The notes under the pieces: model-generated
The model's database searches: none
What the model was told of the DNA's origin: nothing
What the model saw: the letters and a program-made list of their open reading frames with translations, nothing else
Position numbers and translations under genes: made by a program
NCBI RefSeq assembly: GCF_900184935.1
Contig: NZ_FXYE01000001.1
Coordinates: forward strand, 1,054,001 to 1,118,000
Source: Actibacterium lipolyticum
GTDB taxonomy: Bacteria; Pseudomonadota; Alphaproteobacteria; Rhodobacterales; Rhodobacteraceae
Reading direction: 5' to 3'
Length of the DNA: 64,000 bases
Shown here: positions 55,481-64,000 of the stretch, piece after piece
How the letters are laid out: the number at the start of each line of letters is the position of its first letter
Numbering within the stretch: the stretch's first letter is position 1

Positions 55481-56394
55481 ACGCCCCCGACCAAGGATCG
55501 AGCCCAACTTGGGCGGCGCGTGCTGTCAACCAAACTAACGGTTGGCGCGTGCCGTCCGCCAAGGGCCAAGGTGGCGCTGCGCAGCAGTTTGATCCCTTCT
55601 TCCGATTTAACGGGCAGGGCTGATGGTGAAATCGGCTCTCCGACTGTCATGCGATAGGGCTGGCGGTGTTTGTTCAGTGTTTCATGGAACAGCGTAATGT
55701 CGCGCAGCGTTGGGTGGATCAAATCAAATAAATAAAACAGCACAGAATTTCGCGCGCGGATGTTGATCGGAATAACGGGAAGATCGAACTTTCGCGCAAT
55801 CATCGCAGCAGATGCCATCCACGGTCGTTCATGCAGTTTCAGCCCGCGCCGTTTGGCCAAGCGGCCAGACGGGAAGATCACGCCAACGCGCCCTTGGTCG
55901 ATTGCGGTACGGGTATAGGCCATGGTTTCGCGGGTCTTGCCGTGGCTGCGCTTTTCGGGGCGCCATTCGACCGGGGCGATCATGCTTTCCATTTGTGGCA
56001 GCACGCGCAGGATGTCGTGGTTTGCATAAAAGAACAGATCGGGGCGGATTTTTGAAAGGCAGCTCCACAGCATGATCCCGTCAGCAATGCCGGTGGGGTG
56101 GTTCGCAACCACAAGCGCGGGGCCGGTGCGCGGGATGTTTTCAAGCCCGAACACATCCACATCGCGCGCAAGAAGCCGCGCCATTTCATCCATGATCAAA
56201 GGAGATGGGTGATGCTGCAAAGCTTGACCAAGCGCAACAGTTCGGGGATAGCCCAAAAGGCGCGTCAGAACGTTGCGGGAGGGTGCCGCCAGCGGATGCT
56301 GGGTAAACAGCCAAGGCGCGCGTTCCTCGATTAGTGGGTCGATTCTTTCCTGCATGCGCTTTGTCACCATATCGGCGTGACAGTTACGTAACAT
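55477..56394 (-). CDS. PlsC-like acyltransferase
   Basis: A 305-residue acyltransferase of the glycerophosphate/lysophospholipid type. The catalytic motif is NHPTGIADG (block I), with block II EWRPEKRS region, block III VIFPSGRLAKR and block IV DLPVIPINIRARN. Acceptor lipid cannot be read from sequence. There is no clear transmembrane span, so it is probably membrane-associated. The start at 56394 is an ATG, and Met9 is an alternative. Confidence 0.85.
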   Translation of the reverse strand: MLRNCHADMVTKRMQERIDPLIEERAPWLFTQHPLAAPSRNVLTRLLGYPRTVALGQALQHHPSPLIMDEMARLLARDVDVFGLENIPRTGPALVVANHPTGIADGIMLWSCLSKIRPDLFFYANHDILRVLPQMESMIAPVEWRPEKRSHGKTRETMAYTRTAIDQGRVGVIFPSGRLAKRRGLKLHERPWMASAAMIARKFDLPVIPINIRARNSVLFYLFDLIHPTLRDITLFHETLNKHRQPYRMTVGEPISPSALPVKSEEGIKLLRSATLALGGRHAPTVSLVDSTRRPSWARSLVGGV

Positions 56395-56433
56395 CTAGGC
56401 GGGTAAACGGCTTTTTGGCGAGTCCATTTTTTG

Positions 56434-56463
56434 GGCATGACGCCGCACCGGCGGAGTCATGCC
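56434..56463. other. Long stem-loop between pepN and the acyltransferase gene
   Basis: GGCATGAC pairs with GTCATGCC, and an inner GCCG/CGGC extends the stem; the loop is 4-5 nt. On the minus strand it lies 15 bp after the pepN stop but is followed by A residues instead of T, so it is not a typical terminator for pepN. It may stabilise the pepN 3' end. Confidence 0.4.
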
Positions 56464-56478
56464 AACATTTTGTGCGGG

Positions 56479-59031
56479 TTAGGAGCCCAACATTCGCCCA
56501 ACCATTTCGCCCATATCCCGCGACAGACCGCCCTGTGCGGCGATGCGTTCAAGCTGTGCCCGGATCATGCCTTGACGGTCTGCATCATACCGCCGCCACG
56601 TTTCAAACGCGGTGGACATACGCGCAGCGGTTTGCGGGTTCGCGCCGTCCAGTTTGATCAGCCAGTCCGCAAGGAAGGTATAAGAGGCCCCACTTGGGTC
56701 ATGGAAACCCGCCGCGTTCATCGACAGCGCACCGATAACAGACCGGAACCGGTTCGGGTTCTTCCAATCGAAATCCTTATGCGTGGTCAGTTCGCTGGCC
56801 AAAGCCGCAGTCTTTTCCGGCGCGGCATATGAAACCTGAAGCGAGAACCACTTGTCGATGACAAGCCGGTCATCCTTCCACTGGTCATAGAAAGACGCGA
56901 CAGCATCGTCGCCCGCGCCGACCGACAGCAGGCTTGCGAAGGCACTAAGCTGATCGCTCATGTTGTCGGCAGCTGCGAATTGCACAGCGGCCTGCGCGCC
57001 GCCATCCGTTTCCGACAGCAATGACAGAACGGTTTCGCGCAACGCACGGCGCCCTGCATCCTTTGCGTCAGGCGAATAGGGGCCGGGGCAGGCCATCTGG
57101 CCGTAGAGGTTGGGAAGGTCTGCCAACAGGTGCTGTGCAGCCGCGCGTTTCAGGCGCTTGGCGGCACGATAGATCGCGTCAGGGTCAGGTGTAACGCCGC
57201 TGTCAAACAGCGACTGCGCGATATCATCCTGCGACGGAAGGCCCATCGCCAAGGCGCGGAACGCCGGGTCCAGTGTCTCATCAACGGCAACTGCCCGCAG
57301 CGCATCCAGATAAGCTGCCGACGGTTCGGTGTTTTCGCTGACCATCCGCATCAGCACGTCTTTGGCCAGGGCGCGGCCAGCCTCCCACTTGTTAAAGGGG
57401 TCGGTATCATGGGCCAAAAGGAACGCGCGTTCATCGGCGCTGGTATCGCGGTTCAGGATGACGGGCGCGGAAAAGCCCCGCAGGATCGATGGGACGGGAC
57501 GCGTGGACAGGCCGGTGAAGGTAAAGCTTTGCTCGGCGTCGGTCATTTCTAGAACGGTGGTGGGCTGCACCTCGTCCCCGTTCGGGTTCAGCAGACCCAC
57601 GGCGATGGGAATAACCTGCGGCTCTTTCTGATCCTGCCCCGGGGTCGCGGGCGTTTTTTGTTTGAACGAAAGGGTATAGGTGCCGTCGTTGAAGTCATCC
57701 GACACGTCCAGCCGCGGTGTGCCGGCCTGCGAATACCAGCGTTTGAACTGGCCAAGGTCGCGCCCTGTGGCATCTTCAAAAACCTTGATCCAGTCTTCGA
57801 TGGTGGCGGCGTCGCCGTCGTGGCGGTCAAAGTACAGATCCAGCGCCTTGGCATAGCTGTCATCGCCGACAAGCTGCTTCAGCATGCCAATCACCTCGGC
57901 GCCTTTTTCATAGACGGTCGCGGTATAGAAATTGTTGATCTCGACATAGCTTTCGGGGCGCACGGGGTGGGCCAGCGGGCCATTATCTTCGCGGAACTGA
58001 CGGGCGCGCAGCATCAAGACATCTTCGATCCGCTTGACCGCGTGGCTGCGCATGTCGCCCGAAAATTGCTGATCGCGATACACGGTCAGCCCTTCCTTAA
58101 GGCACAGCTGGAACCAGTCGCGGCAGGTGATGCGGTTGCCTGTCCAGTTATGGAAATATTCATGCGCGATGATCGCTTCGATCCGGGCATAATCCAAATC
58201 CGTGGCTGTTTCGGGCGAGGCAAGCACATAGCGGGAGTTGAAGATATTCAGCCCCTTATTCTCCATCGCGCCCATGTTGAAATCATCCACGGCGACGATG
58301 TTAAACACGTCCAGATCGTATTCGCGGCCATAGACGTCTTCGTCCCATTTCATCGACCGTTTCAGGGCGTCCATCGCATAGTCGCATTTTTCAACGTCGC
58401 CAGGGCGTACCCAGATGTTGAGGTCAACATGCTTACCAGACGCGGTCGTGAAGCTGTCGGAAAACGCTTCCAACTGTCCAGCGACCAGTGCGAACAGATA
58501 GGCAGGCTTGGGCCATGGGTCGGTCCATTCTGCCCAGCCGTCACCTTGGGCTGACGGGTTGCCGTTTGACAGAAGGACGGGCAGGTCGCCTTCGACCCGG
58601 ACGGTGAACGGGGCCATGACATCGGGGCGGTCAGGATAGAAGGTGATCTTGCGAAAACCTTCGGCCTCGCACTGGGTGCAGTACATGCCGTTTGACATAT
58701 AAAGGCCCTCCAGCGCGGTGTTGCCTTCGGGGGCGATTTCGACCTCTGCCTCCCAAATGAACGCGCCTTGAGGCACGTCGCAGGTCAGGCCGGTTTCCGA
58801 GAGGGTAGGCGTGACAGTTTCCCCATCAATCTTGGCCCAGATCAGTTTCACCTGTTCGCCGTGCAGAAAGAATTCCTGCGAAGGGGCGTCCGCGTTGGGC
58901 ACGAATGAGATCTTAGAGGTGACGCGCGTTGCCTTGGGGGCAAGTTGAAACGTCAATTCAACCTGCGAGATCTGCCAGCCAAACGGGGTATAGTCAGACA
59001 GGTGAATGGCCTTGGCTGTGTCGCTGCTCAT
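56479..59031 (-). CDS. pepN: Aminopeptidase N (M1 family)
   Basis: An 850-residue zinc aminopeptidase of broad specificity, cytoplasmic. The substrate exopeptidase motif is GAMENKGLN and the zinc site is HEYFHNWTGNRITCRDWFQL followed by the third ligand Glu in LKEGLTVYRD. The C-terminal helical domain ends MGEMVGRMLGS. The start at 59031 is preceded by AAAGG at a long spacing; Met seven codons upstream lacks similarity. Length matches proteobacterial PepN. Confidence 0.96.
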   Translation of the reverse strand: MSSDTAKAIHLSDYTPFGWQISQVELTFQLAPKATRVTSKISFVPNADAPSQEFFLHGEQVKLIWAKIDGETVTPTLSETGLTCDVPQGAFIWEAEVEIAPEGNTALEGLYMSNGMYCTQCEAEGFRKITFYPDRPDVMAPFTVRVEGDLPVLLSNGNPSAQGDGWAEWTDPWPKPAYLFALVAGQLEAFSDSFTTASGKHVDLNIWVRPGDVEKCDYAMDALKRSMKWDEDVYGREYDLDVFNIVAVDDFNMGAMENKGLNIFNSRYVLASPETATDLDYARIEAIIAHEYFHNWTGNRITCRDWFQLCLKEGLTVYRDQQFSGDMRSHAVKRIEDVLMLRARQFREDNGPLAHPVRPESYVEINNFYTATVYEKGAEVIGMLKQLVGDDSYAKALDLYFDRHDGDAATIEDWIKVFEDATGRDLGQFKRWYSQAGTPRLDVSDDFNDGTYTLSFKQKTPATPGQDQKEPQVIPIAVGLLNPNGDEVQPTTVLEMTDAEQSFTFTGLSTRPVPSILRGFSAPVILNRDTSADERAFLLAHDTDPFNKWEAGRALAKDVLMRMVSENTEPSAAYLDALRAVAVDETLDPAFRALAMGLPSQDDIAQSLFDSGVTPDPDAIYRAAKRLKRAAAQHLLADLPNLYGQMACPGPYSPDAKDAGRRALRETVLSLLSETDGGAQAAVQFAAADNMSDQLSAFASLLSVGAGDDAVASFYDQWKDDRLVIDKWFSLQVSYAAPEKTAALASELTTHKDFDWKNPNRFRSVIGALSMNAAGFHDPSGASYTFLADWLIKLDGANPQTAARMSTAFETWRRYDADRQGMIRAQLERIAAQGGLSRDMGEMVGRMLGS

Positions 59032-59165
59032 CGCGGGGAATCCTTTGGGCAAATTGGATTGTGTGTGACGGCGGTAAACTTAGGGCCAGCCGTCAGGGGG
59101 TACAAGGTGGCGCACACACGTCGCTGGGGGTGCCTGTTTGGCACAGTCAATGTGCGCATTGGTGC

Positions 59166-59194
59166 TCTTCACGTGTTCAAATATTGCCTATACT
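59166..59194 (+). promoter_or_regulatory. Candidate promoter for the C26 hydrolase gene
   Basis: A good -10 TATACT at 59189-59194 with TG two bases further up (TTGCCTATACT). The -35 at 17-bp spacing (TCTTCA, 59166) is poor. Expected leader about 20 nt. Confidence 0.35.
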
Positions 59195-59222
59195 GTTAGT
59201 GTGACGAAGAAAGAGGACGGAC

Positions 59223-59999
59223 ATGGCGCGCCCAATTGTCGGCATTATCGGCAACCACCACTTGATCAACGACAGCTATCCGACCCATGCGGGCGGTACG
59301 ATGAACTCCGAAGCGATTGCACAGGTGTCCAATGCGATACCGCTGCTAATCCCGGCTGATCCTGCCTATGTCGCGGTCGATGAGTTGCTGGAGGTTTGCG
59401 ACGGCTTTCTGTTCACGGGCGGCCGCCCCAACGTCCACCCAGAAGAATACGGTGAAGACCCAACAGAGGCGCACGGCGCATTCGATCGCGCCCGCGACGC
59501 GATCACCTTGCCGCTGATCCGGGCATTGGTTGAACGCGGCCAACCGTTCCTTGGAATTTGCCGCGGCTTTCAAGAAGTGAACGTGGCGATGGGCGGCACG
59601 CTTTACCCCGAAATCCGCGATCTGCCAGGGCGCATGAACCACCGGATGCCGCCCGACGGAACGTTGGAAGAAAAGTTTGCACTGCGCCACGTTGTTGAGT
59701 TCACCGACGGCGGCCCGTTTGAAAAGTTGTTCGGCGCGCGTGAAGTGATGACCAACACGCTGCACGGGCAGGGGATCAAGACGCCCGGTACGCGCATCGT
59801 GATTGATGGTTTTGCCCCCGACGGAACGCCCGAGGCGATCTATGTCAAAGACGCACCCGGCTTTACGTTGTCGGTTCAGTGGCACCCTGAATATAACGCC
59901 GCATGCGACCCGGTTTCGCGCCCCTTGTTCGAAGCTTTCGGCGTCGCGGTTAAGGCGTGGGCTGATGGGCATCGGGCCCCGGTTTTGAAAACGGCCTGA
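59223..59999 (+). CDS. Peptidase C26 / gamma-glutamyl-GABA hydrolase-like (PuuD family)
   Basis: A 258-residue class I glutamine-amidotransferase-like hydrolase. The nucleophile Cys is in GICRGFQEVNVAMGG, and the His/Glu of the triad in SVQWHPEYN. PuuD cleaves gamma-glutamyl-GABA in putrescine breakdown; the substrate here is not proven, though a putrescine-making decarboxylase lies elsewhere in the window. A GAAAGAGGA site precedes the ATG. The next gene starts 56 bp downstream on the same strand. Confidence 0.88.
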   Translation: MARPIVGIIGNHHLINDSYPTHAGGTMNSEAIAQVSNAIPLLIPADPAYVAVDELLEVCDGFLFTGGRPNVHPEEYGEDPTEAHGAFDRARDAITLPLIRALVERGQPFLGICRGFQEVNVAMGGTLYPEIRDLPGRMNHRMPPDGTLEEKFALRHVVEFTDGGPFEKLFGAREVMTNTLHGQGIKTPGTRIVIDGFAPDGTPEAIYVKDAPGFTLSVQWHPEYNAACDPVSRPLFEAFGVAVKAWADGHRAPVLKTA

Positions 60000-60055
60000 C
60001 GGGCGGCATTTACTGTCCCGCAACTTCGCGCCATGTTGCGCGCAGGAGGTGCCAC

Positions 60056-60739
60056 ATGAAACGTTCGCGCATCAATCAGATCATGGCCTCGGCGGATGAG
60101 TTTATCCGCTCGTTTTCATTCACTCTGCCACCGTTCGCCTATTTCACACCGGATGAGATGCGCGCCCGCAAGGCGCAGCTTTCGCGGGTGATCGACGCGC
60201 GGATGGGGTGGGACATCACCGACTATGGTGAGGGTGATTTTGACAAAACCGGCCTGTTCCTGTTCACGCTGCGCAATGGCCAGCTTGACGATCTGAAGCG
60301 CGGGCAGGGCATGTGTTACGCTGAAAAGCTGCTGATTTCACGGCAAGATCAGCTTAGCCCGATGCACACCCATGTCATCAAAGCCGAAGATATCATCAAC
60401 CGCGGCGGCGCTACGCTGGCTGTTCAGCTTTACGGCGCTGACGGGCAGGGCGGGTTTGATGAAAGCGCGGGTGGTACAGTGGTGTGCGATGGTATTGAAC
60501 GCGCGTTCGCACCCGGCGAGGTTCTGAAACTAGCACCGGGCGAAAGCGTGACCCTTATGCCGGGTGATTGGCATGCTTTCTGGGGCGAAGGTGGCGACGT
60601 TCTGGTCGGCGAGGTGTCGACGGTCAACGACGATATGACCGACAACATCTTCCGCGATCCCATCGGTCGCTTCGCCGAGGTGGAGGAGGATGTGCCCCCC
60701 CTTCACCTTCTTGTTTCGGATTACGAAAAGCTTCTTTAA
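60056..60739 (+). CDS. D-lyxose ketol-isomerase-like cupin protein
   Basis: A 227-residue cupin-fold protein resembling the D-lyxose/D-mannose isomerase family. Metal-binding cupin motif 1 is seen as PMHTHVIKAEDIINRGGATLAVQLYG (two His and Glu), motif 2 as PGDWHAFWGE (His). Sugar specificity is not certain. It has an AGGAGG ribosome site seven bases before ATG and overlaps the stop of the convergent RTX gene by 4 bp. Possibly co-transcribed with the C26 hydrolase. Confidence 0.82.
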   Translation: MKRSRINQIMASADEFIRSFSFTLPPFAYFTPDEMRARKAQLSRVIDARMGWDITDYGEGDFDKTGLFLFTLRNGQLDDLKRGQGMCYAEKLLISRQDQLSPMHTHVIKAEDIINRGGATLAVQLYGADGQGGFDESAGGTVVCDGIERAFAPGEVLKLAPGESVTLMPGDWHAFWGEGGDVLVGEVSTVNDDMTDNIFRDPIGRFAEVEEDVPPLHLLVSDYEKLL

Positions 60740-63700
60740 GCCGCGGTTAGCGCCCGCGCTTCGTGCTTTTTCAAGCATAGGCGCGAGGTCGGGCCGTAAG
60801 ACCCGATATCGCTGCGCAGTTCCGGAAAGACGCGGAACAGCTCTTCGCGGGCTGGGTCAAGGATACCGTCCAGACCAACGTGGCCGGGATGATAGCTTTC
60901 GCTTGCTGCACCTTCTGCAAAGATGACCTCGTGGTGGTCAAACAGCAGGTGAACATAGGTCACGGTGCCGCCTTCTTCGCGCATAACATCGGTGCCGTTC
61001 AGCATGTGAACCGCTGGGATCAGCACTTCGTTCTGGCCAAACAAAAGCTCTGTGTCGAAACCAGTGCGCAACATCCGGTGCTGTGGGGAAACCAGCAGGT
61101 CGCGGTCGTTGCCCAGCACGTTCTTGCGAATACGGATAGGGGCCAATTTGCCGACAGCCGGAACTTCGCGTTTGCCGACCCAACGGATCGGCTGAAGGCC
61201 GTTGTCCGCCGTGATGACCAAATCGCCCTGCTTCAGGCTTTCGACAGCCCGTTCACCATAAGGCGTCAGGATGCGTGTGCCTGTGGCAAAGCAGATGATA
61301 ACATTCTCAATCTCAGAGAAGTTGACGACCGAACCGTCAGCCATCGTGGCAAAACCGCTTAGGCCGCCCGCGCTGTCATCCGTGTTGGTATAGGTAACGT
61401 CGCCAAACCCAATTAGGCCTTGGAAATCAAGCGTATCGCCTGCGGTTTCGTCACCTTCGCCGCCGACGATCGTGATGTCTGCGGCCCCGGCTTCGCCCAG
61501 ATCGCTTAGCAGGAACAGATCGTCGCCGTCGCCACCAGTTGCTGTATCGCCTTCGGCGACGTGCAGGGTGTCGTTGCCAATGCCACCGCCCAGCGTGTCA
61601 GCACCGGTGCCGCCGATAATCGTATCGTTGCCCGCGTCGCCATAAAGTTCGTCGGCGCCACCTTTACCGTCCAGAAGGTCGTTACCTTCCCCGCCGTAAA
61701 AGATGTTGGTGTATTCGGAACCCGGTGTCGTGCTTTCGCCATCAAAACCGATAAGCGTATCGTCAAAGGCAGAACCGATAAGACCGTCGACACCCGAACC
61801 ACTGTCGTTCGCAGCGTCGCCACCGGCATATGTGCCAGCACCCAAGTCAACCGAAACGGGGCCTGTTGATGCGCTATAGTCGACTGTATCTTGGCCCGAG
61901 CCCGCATTGAACGTGTCAGCGCCTGCGCCAGCGATAAACGTATCGTTGCCCGCACCGCCGTTCAGCGAGTTTACGCCCTCGCCACCGGTAAGGGTGTCAG
62001 CACCGTCGCCGCCCCAAAGGGTGTCATTACCTGCGCCGCCATCAAGAATATCGTCGCCCGTGCCACCATCGATGACATCGTTTCCGGTGCCGCCGGTGAT
62101 CACATCATCGCCGCCACCGGCGTTGATCGTCGTGCCTAAGGTATCAGCAGAGGCATCAATCACGTCGTCATGGTCGGTCAGGTCAAGAACTTCGACTTCA
62201 GAGAAGCTGACCGTGTTCGTGCCTTGTGTGACGCTACCTTCTTCGTCGCCAGAATACGTACCTGTGACGCCTGCAGTTAGGGCGGACATGTCCAGCGTGT
62301 CGGTGTCCGTTCCGCCTTCGCCACCGATAACCGTGTCGGTGCCGTAATTATCTGTCAGGACAATCGTATCCGCGCCGTCGCCAGCGTTGATTATGTCATC
62401 GCCGGTGCCGCCGTTGATCGTATCATCGCCGCCTTGGCCATAGATCAGGTCGTTTCCAGCGCCACCATTAATGATGTCGTTGCCAGACGCAGTTTCGGCA
62501 GGCAGCAACAGCGAACTGGTTGCCAGATCCTCGGTCGTGCCAGAGGGGCCCGTGACGGTGCCCTTAAGAACGTTGCCGCCACCGTTTTCCCAATAGCGAA
62601 CTTCGATCGTGTAAACTTGGCCCGCTTCCAGCGTGACCTCGCCCGACCGGGTTGTTTCACCTTGGTGATAGTCGTTGTTCAGATATGTGGTGACAGTGCC
62701 GTCGCCGTTCACCACAGCAACAGGATTGCCATCGGCATCAAAAATCTGAAGCGTCGAACCATCGTCCGATGTCAGATCAAAGCTGTAAGTACCCGTTTCG
62801 TTAGGGGCGATGGTCGACGTCAGCAGAATACCAAAGTCGTTGGGGTCGCCCGCCGTGCCGCGCGTCTCATGGATCAGCGATGCAACGTCGAAACTGTCTG
62901 TCGTTCCAGTGCCCGACACGGTGCCATTTTCCATGTCGAAGGCTTGGCCGTTGGCGTCGGTGAAGTCATAGTCATAGGCCGTGTAGGACCACGCGGGTTC
63001 ACCCCCGACGTCGCCGCGAATAACATCGTCGCCCGACCCACCGGTGATCGTGTCGTTACCCGCGCCAGCGTCGATATCCACGCCGACGCTGTCAGCGGAT
63101 GCATCGATCGTGTCGTTCTGCGCGGTCAATACCAGATGCTCAACTTCGGTGAAGCTGACACTGCTGGTGCCATCGCTTATCGTTGCGGCCTCATCCCCTG
63201 AATAGGTGCCTGAGACAGCCGCGGTAAGGTTAGAGAAATCAAGCGTATCGTAATCGGTGCCGCCTTCGCCACCTTCGACGGTGTCATTGCCGAAACCGTC
63301 GCTAAAGGTAAATGTGTCAGCTCCGTCACCGCCAAACATGGCGTCATCACCCGCGCCGCCATCAATGATGTCCGCGTCGCCAGTCATCGGGGTGGCATCA
63401 AAATAGATGTCACTGACCCACAGGGCGTGTTCGCCCGGAAAACCGCCACTAGGTGCCAGCGGGTTGCTATAGATGATCTCGATTTTCGATACGGGGCCCG
63501 CGATCTGGACCAACGCAGAACCCGCAGCGTCTGACTGAGCCTGGCTGGTGTTGTCGGCCGTAACGGTATAGCCCGAATTCGCATCGCCAGAAAGCGTGTC
63601 ACCAGCACCCGGGGTAATGGTTACTTCAACAGCATTACCTTCGTCGTCATAGGCCTTTACGGTAACGACATCACGGTGGTTCTGATCACCCCAGTCAATG

Positions 63701-64000
63701 TCGTTGATGCGGAATTGAACGTTTTCCACTTCGCTCGACATACCGCTGCCGGTGCTTGCCGAGAAGTCGATCGTGGTTTTCGATGTGTCGCCCTGACCCC
63801 GCCCGAAAAGGCGAAGGTTCGATTTGGGGTCCATCGGATCACTGCCGCTGACATAAGCGGTGTCAGTTGATTCAACTGCGTATTCCGGGGCGTTGTCGCC
63901 AGTGCTTTGGAACGAAACCGACACATTCATCGTGCCGGTGTCTTGGGTCAGGCCCTGCGAAAGATTGAAACCGTCGCCTGCGATTTTCGACCAGTTAAGG
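60736..64000 (-). CDS. RTX calcium-binding protein with PA14 and C-terminal Hint domain (5' end outside window)
   Basis: At least 1087 codons are visible and the frame is open to the right edge, so the N-terminus is missing. Order from the visible N-terminal side: a beta domain (63400-63990), RTX nonapeptides (GGAGDDAMFGGDGADTF), a module with LTAAVSGTYSGDE, more RTX, a PA14-like domain (about 62500-63005, ending in TIEVRYWENGGG), a second GTYSGDE module, a long RTX block, and a Hint domain from 61293 (CFATGTRILTPYGE with VSPQHRML). RTX proteins are exported by type I secretion and fold on calcium. The Hint domain suggests self-cleavage; the usual C-terminal Asn junction is not evident. Confidence 0.88.
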   Translation of the reverse strand, partial: LNWSKIAGDGFNLSQGLTQDTGTMNVSVSFQSTGDNAPEYAVESTDTAYVSGSDPMDPKSNLRLFGRGQGDTSKTTIDFSASTGSGMSSEVENVQFRINDIDWGDQNHRDVVTVKAYDDEGNAVEVTITPGAGDTLSGDANSGYTVTADNTSQAQSDAAGSALVQIAGPVSKIEIIYSNPLAPSGGFPGEHALWVSDIYFDATPMTGDADIIDGGAGDDAMFGGDGADTFTFSDGFGNDTVEGGEGGTDYDTLDFSNLTAAVSGTYSGDEAATISDGTSSVSFTEVEHLVLTAQNDTIDASADSVGVDIDAGAGNDTITGGSGDDVIRGDVGGEPAWSYTAYDYDFTDANGQAFDMENGTVSGTGTTDSFDVASLIHETRGTAGDPNDFGILLTSTIAPNETGTYSFDLTSDDGSTLQIFDADGNPVAVVNGDGTVTTYLNNDYHQGETTRSGEVTLEAGQVYTIEVRYWENGGGNVLKGTVTGPSGTTEDLATSSLLLPAETASGNDIINGGAGNDLIYGQGGDDTINGGTGDDIINAGDGADTIVLTDNYGTDTVIGGEGGTDTDTLDMSALTAGVTGTYSGDEEGSVTQGTNTVSFSEVEVLDLTDHDDVIDASADTLGTTINAGGGDDVITGGTGNDVIDGGTGDDILDGGAGNDTLWGGDGADTLTGGEGVNSLNGGAGNDTFIAGAGADTFNAGSGQDTVDYSASTGPVSVDLGAGTYAGGDAANDSGSGVDGLIGSAFDDTLIGFDGESTTPGSEYTNIFYGGEGNDLLDGKGGADELYGDAGNDTIIGGTGADTLGGGIGNDTLHVAEGDTATGGDGDDLFLLSDLGEAGAADITIVGGEGDETAGDTLDFQGLIGFGDVTYTNTDDSAGGLSGFATMADGSVVNFSEIENVIICFATGTRILTPYGERAVESLKQGDLVITADNGLQPIRWVGKREVPAVGKLAPIRIRKNVLGNDRDLLVSPQHRMLRTGFDTELLFGQNEVLIPAVHMLNGTDVMREEGGTVTYVHLLFDHHEVIFAEGAASESYHPGHVGLDGILDPAREELFRVFPELRSDIGSYGPTSRLCLKKHEARALTAA

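Noticed and set aside
61300-63400. DNA tandem-repeat or recombination hot spot
   Set aside because: The repetition is the codon-level RTX nonapeptide pattern of one protein; no exact long DNA repeat was seen.

Overview
The window looks like a chromosomal segment of an alphaproteobacterium of the Rhodobacteraceae (Roseobacter/Rhodobacter group). This rests on GC-rich coding DNA, the alphaproteobacterial division and cell-wall (dcw) cluster running into lpxC-bamD-recN, an aerobic-type cobaltochelatase pair (cobS/cobT), a DnaJ/BolA/CobS neighbourhood, DUF2484 proteins, and a DUF1127 gene followed by a CCUCCUCCC-loop small-RNA array. No phage, plasmid or IS genes were seen.

Layout. 1-1009: end of a histidine operon (hisB, then hisH, which runs off the left edge). 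1079-3838: two identical 148-bp blocks, each a tRNA-Gly(GCC) gene plus its terminator, flank a 2.5-kb cassette (SnoaL-like protein, small membrane protein, WYL regulator, RidA). 3901-8575: TerC-type membrane protein, MAPEG protein and pyruvate carboxylase, all on the minus strand. 8794-11154: UvrD/PcrA helicase. 11245-11654: a DUF1127 gene (CcaF1-like) with four hairpins whose loops carry CCTCCTCCC. 11888-12970: Mrp ATPase.

12971-40370 is the dcw region. A long leader holds MraZ-type operator repeats and a terminator just before mraZ (UpsM-like). It is followed by mraZ-rsmH-ftsL-ftsI-murE-murF-mraY-murD, then an insertion (L-lactate dehydrogenase on the minus strand and ornithine decarboxylase on the plus strand), then ftsW-murG-murC, an amino-acid permease with two DUF2484 genes, murB-ddl-ftsQ-ftsA-ftsZ, lpxC, bamD and recN. 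Many junctions overlap by 1-4 bp, which implies translational coupling. Together these genes make lipid II, build and constrict the septum, start lipid A synthesis and assemble the outer membrane.

40375-64000 is mixed housekeeping: SgcJ-like protein and FAD-linked oxidase, a ClC-family transporter, DUF427, an M24 aminopeptidase, cobT and cobS separated by two small exported proteins, a Tat-exported MsrB, a J-domain protein opposite bolA, DUF4177, gatB, a lytic transglycosylase-like lipoprotein, an acyltransferase, pepN, a C26 glutamine-amidotransferase-like hydrolase, a D-lyxose isomerase-like protein, and a very large RTX/PA14/Hint protein cut by the right edge.

The most interesting features are regulatory: the DUF1127/CCUCCUCCC array, the UpsM-like leader with 10-bp-phased TGGGA boxes, and the tRNA-Gly-flanked cassette. 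All function calls come from reading the sequence and recalling families; no database search was run.
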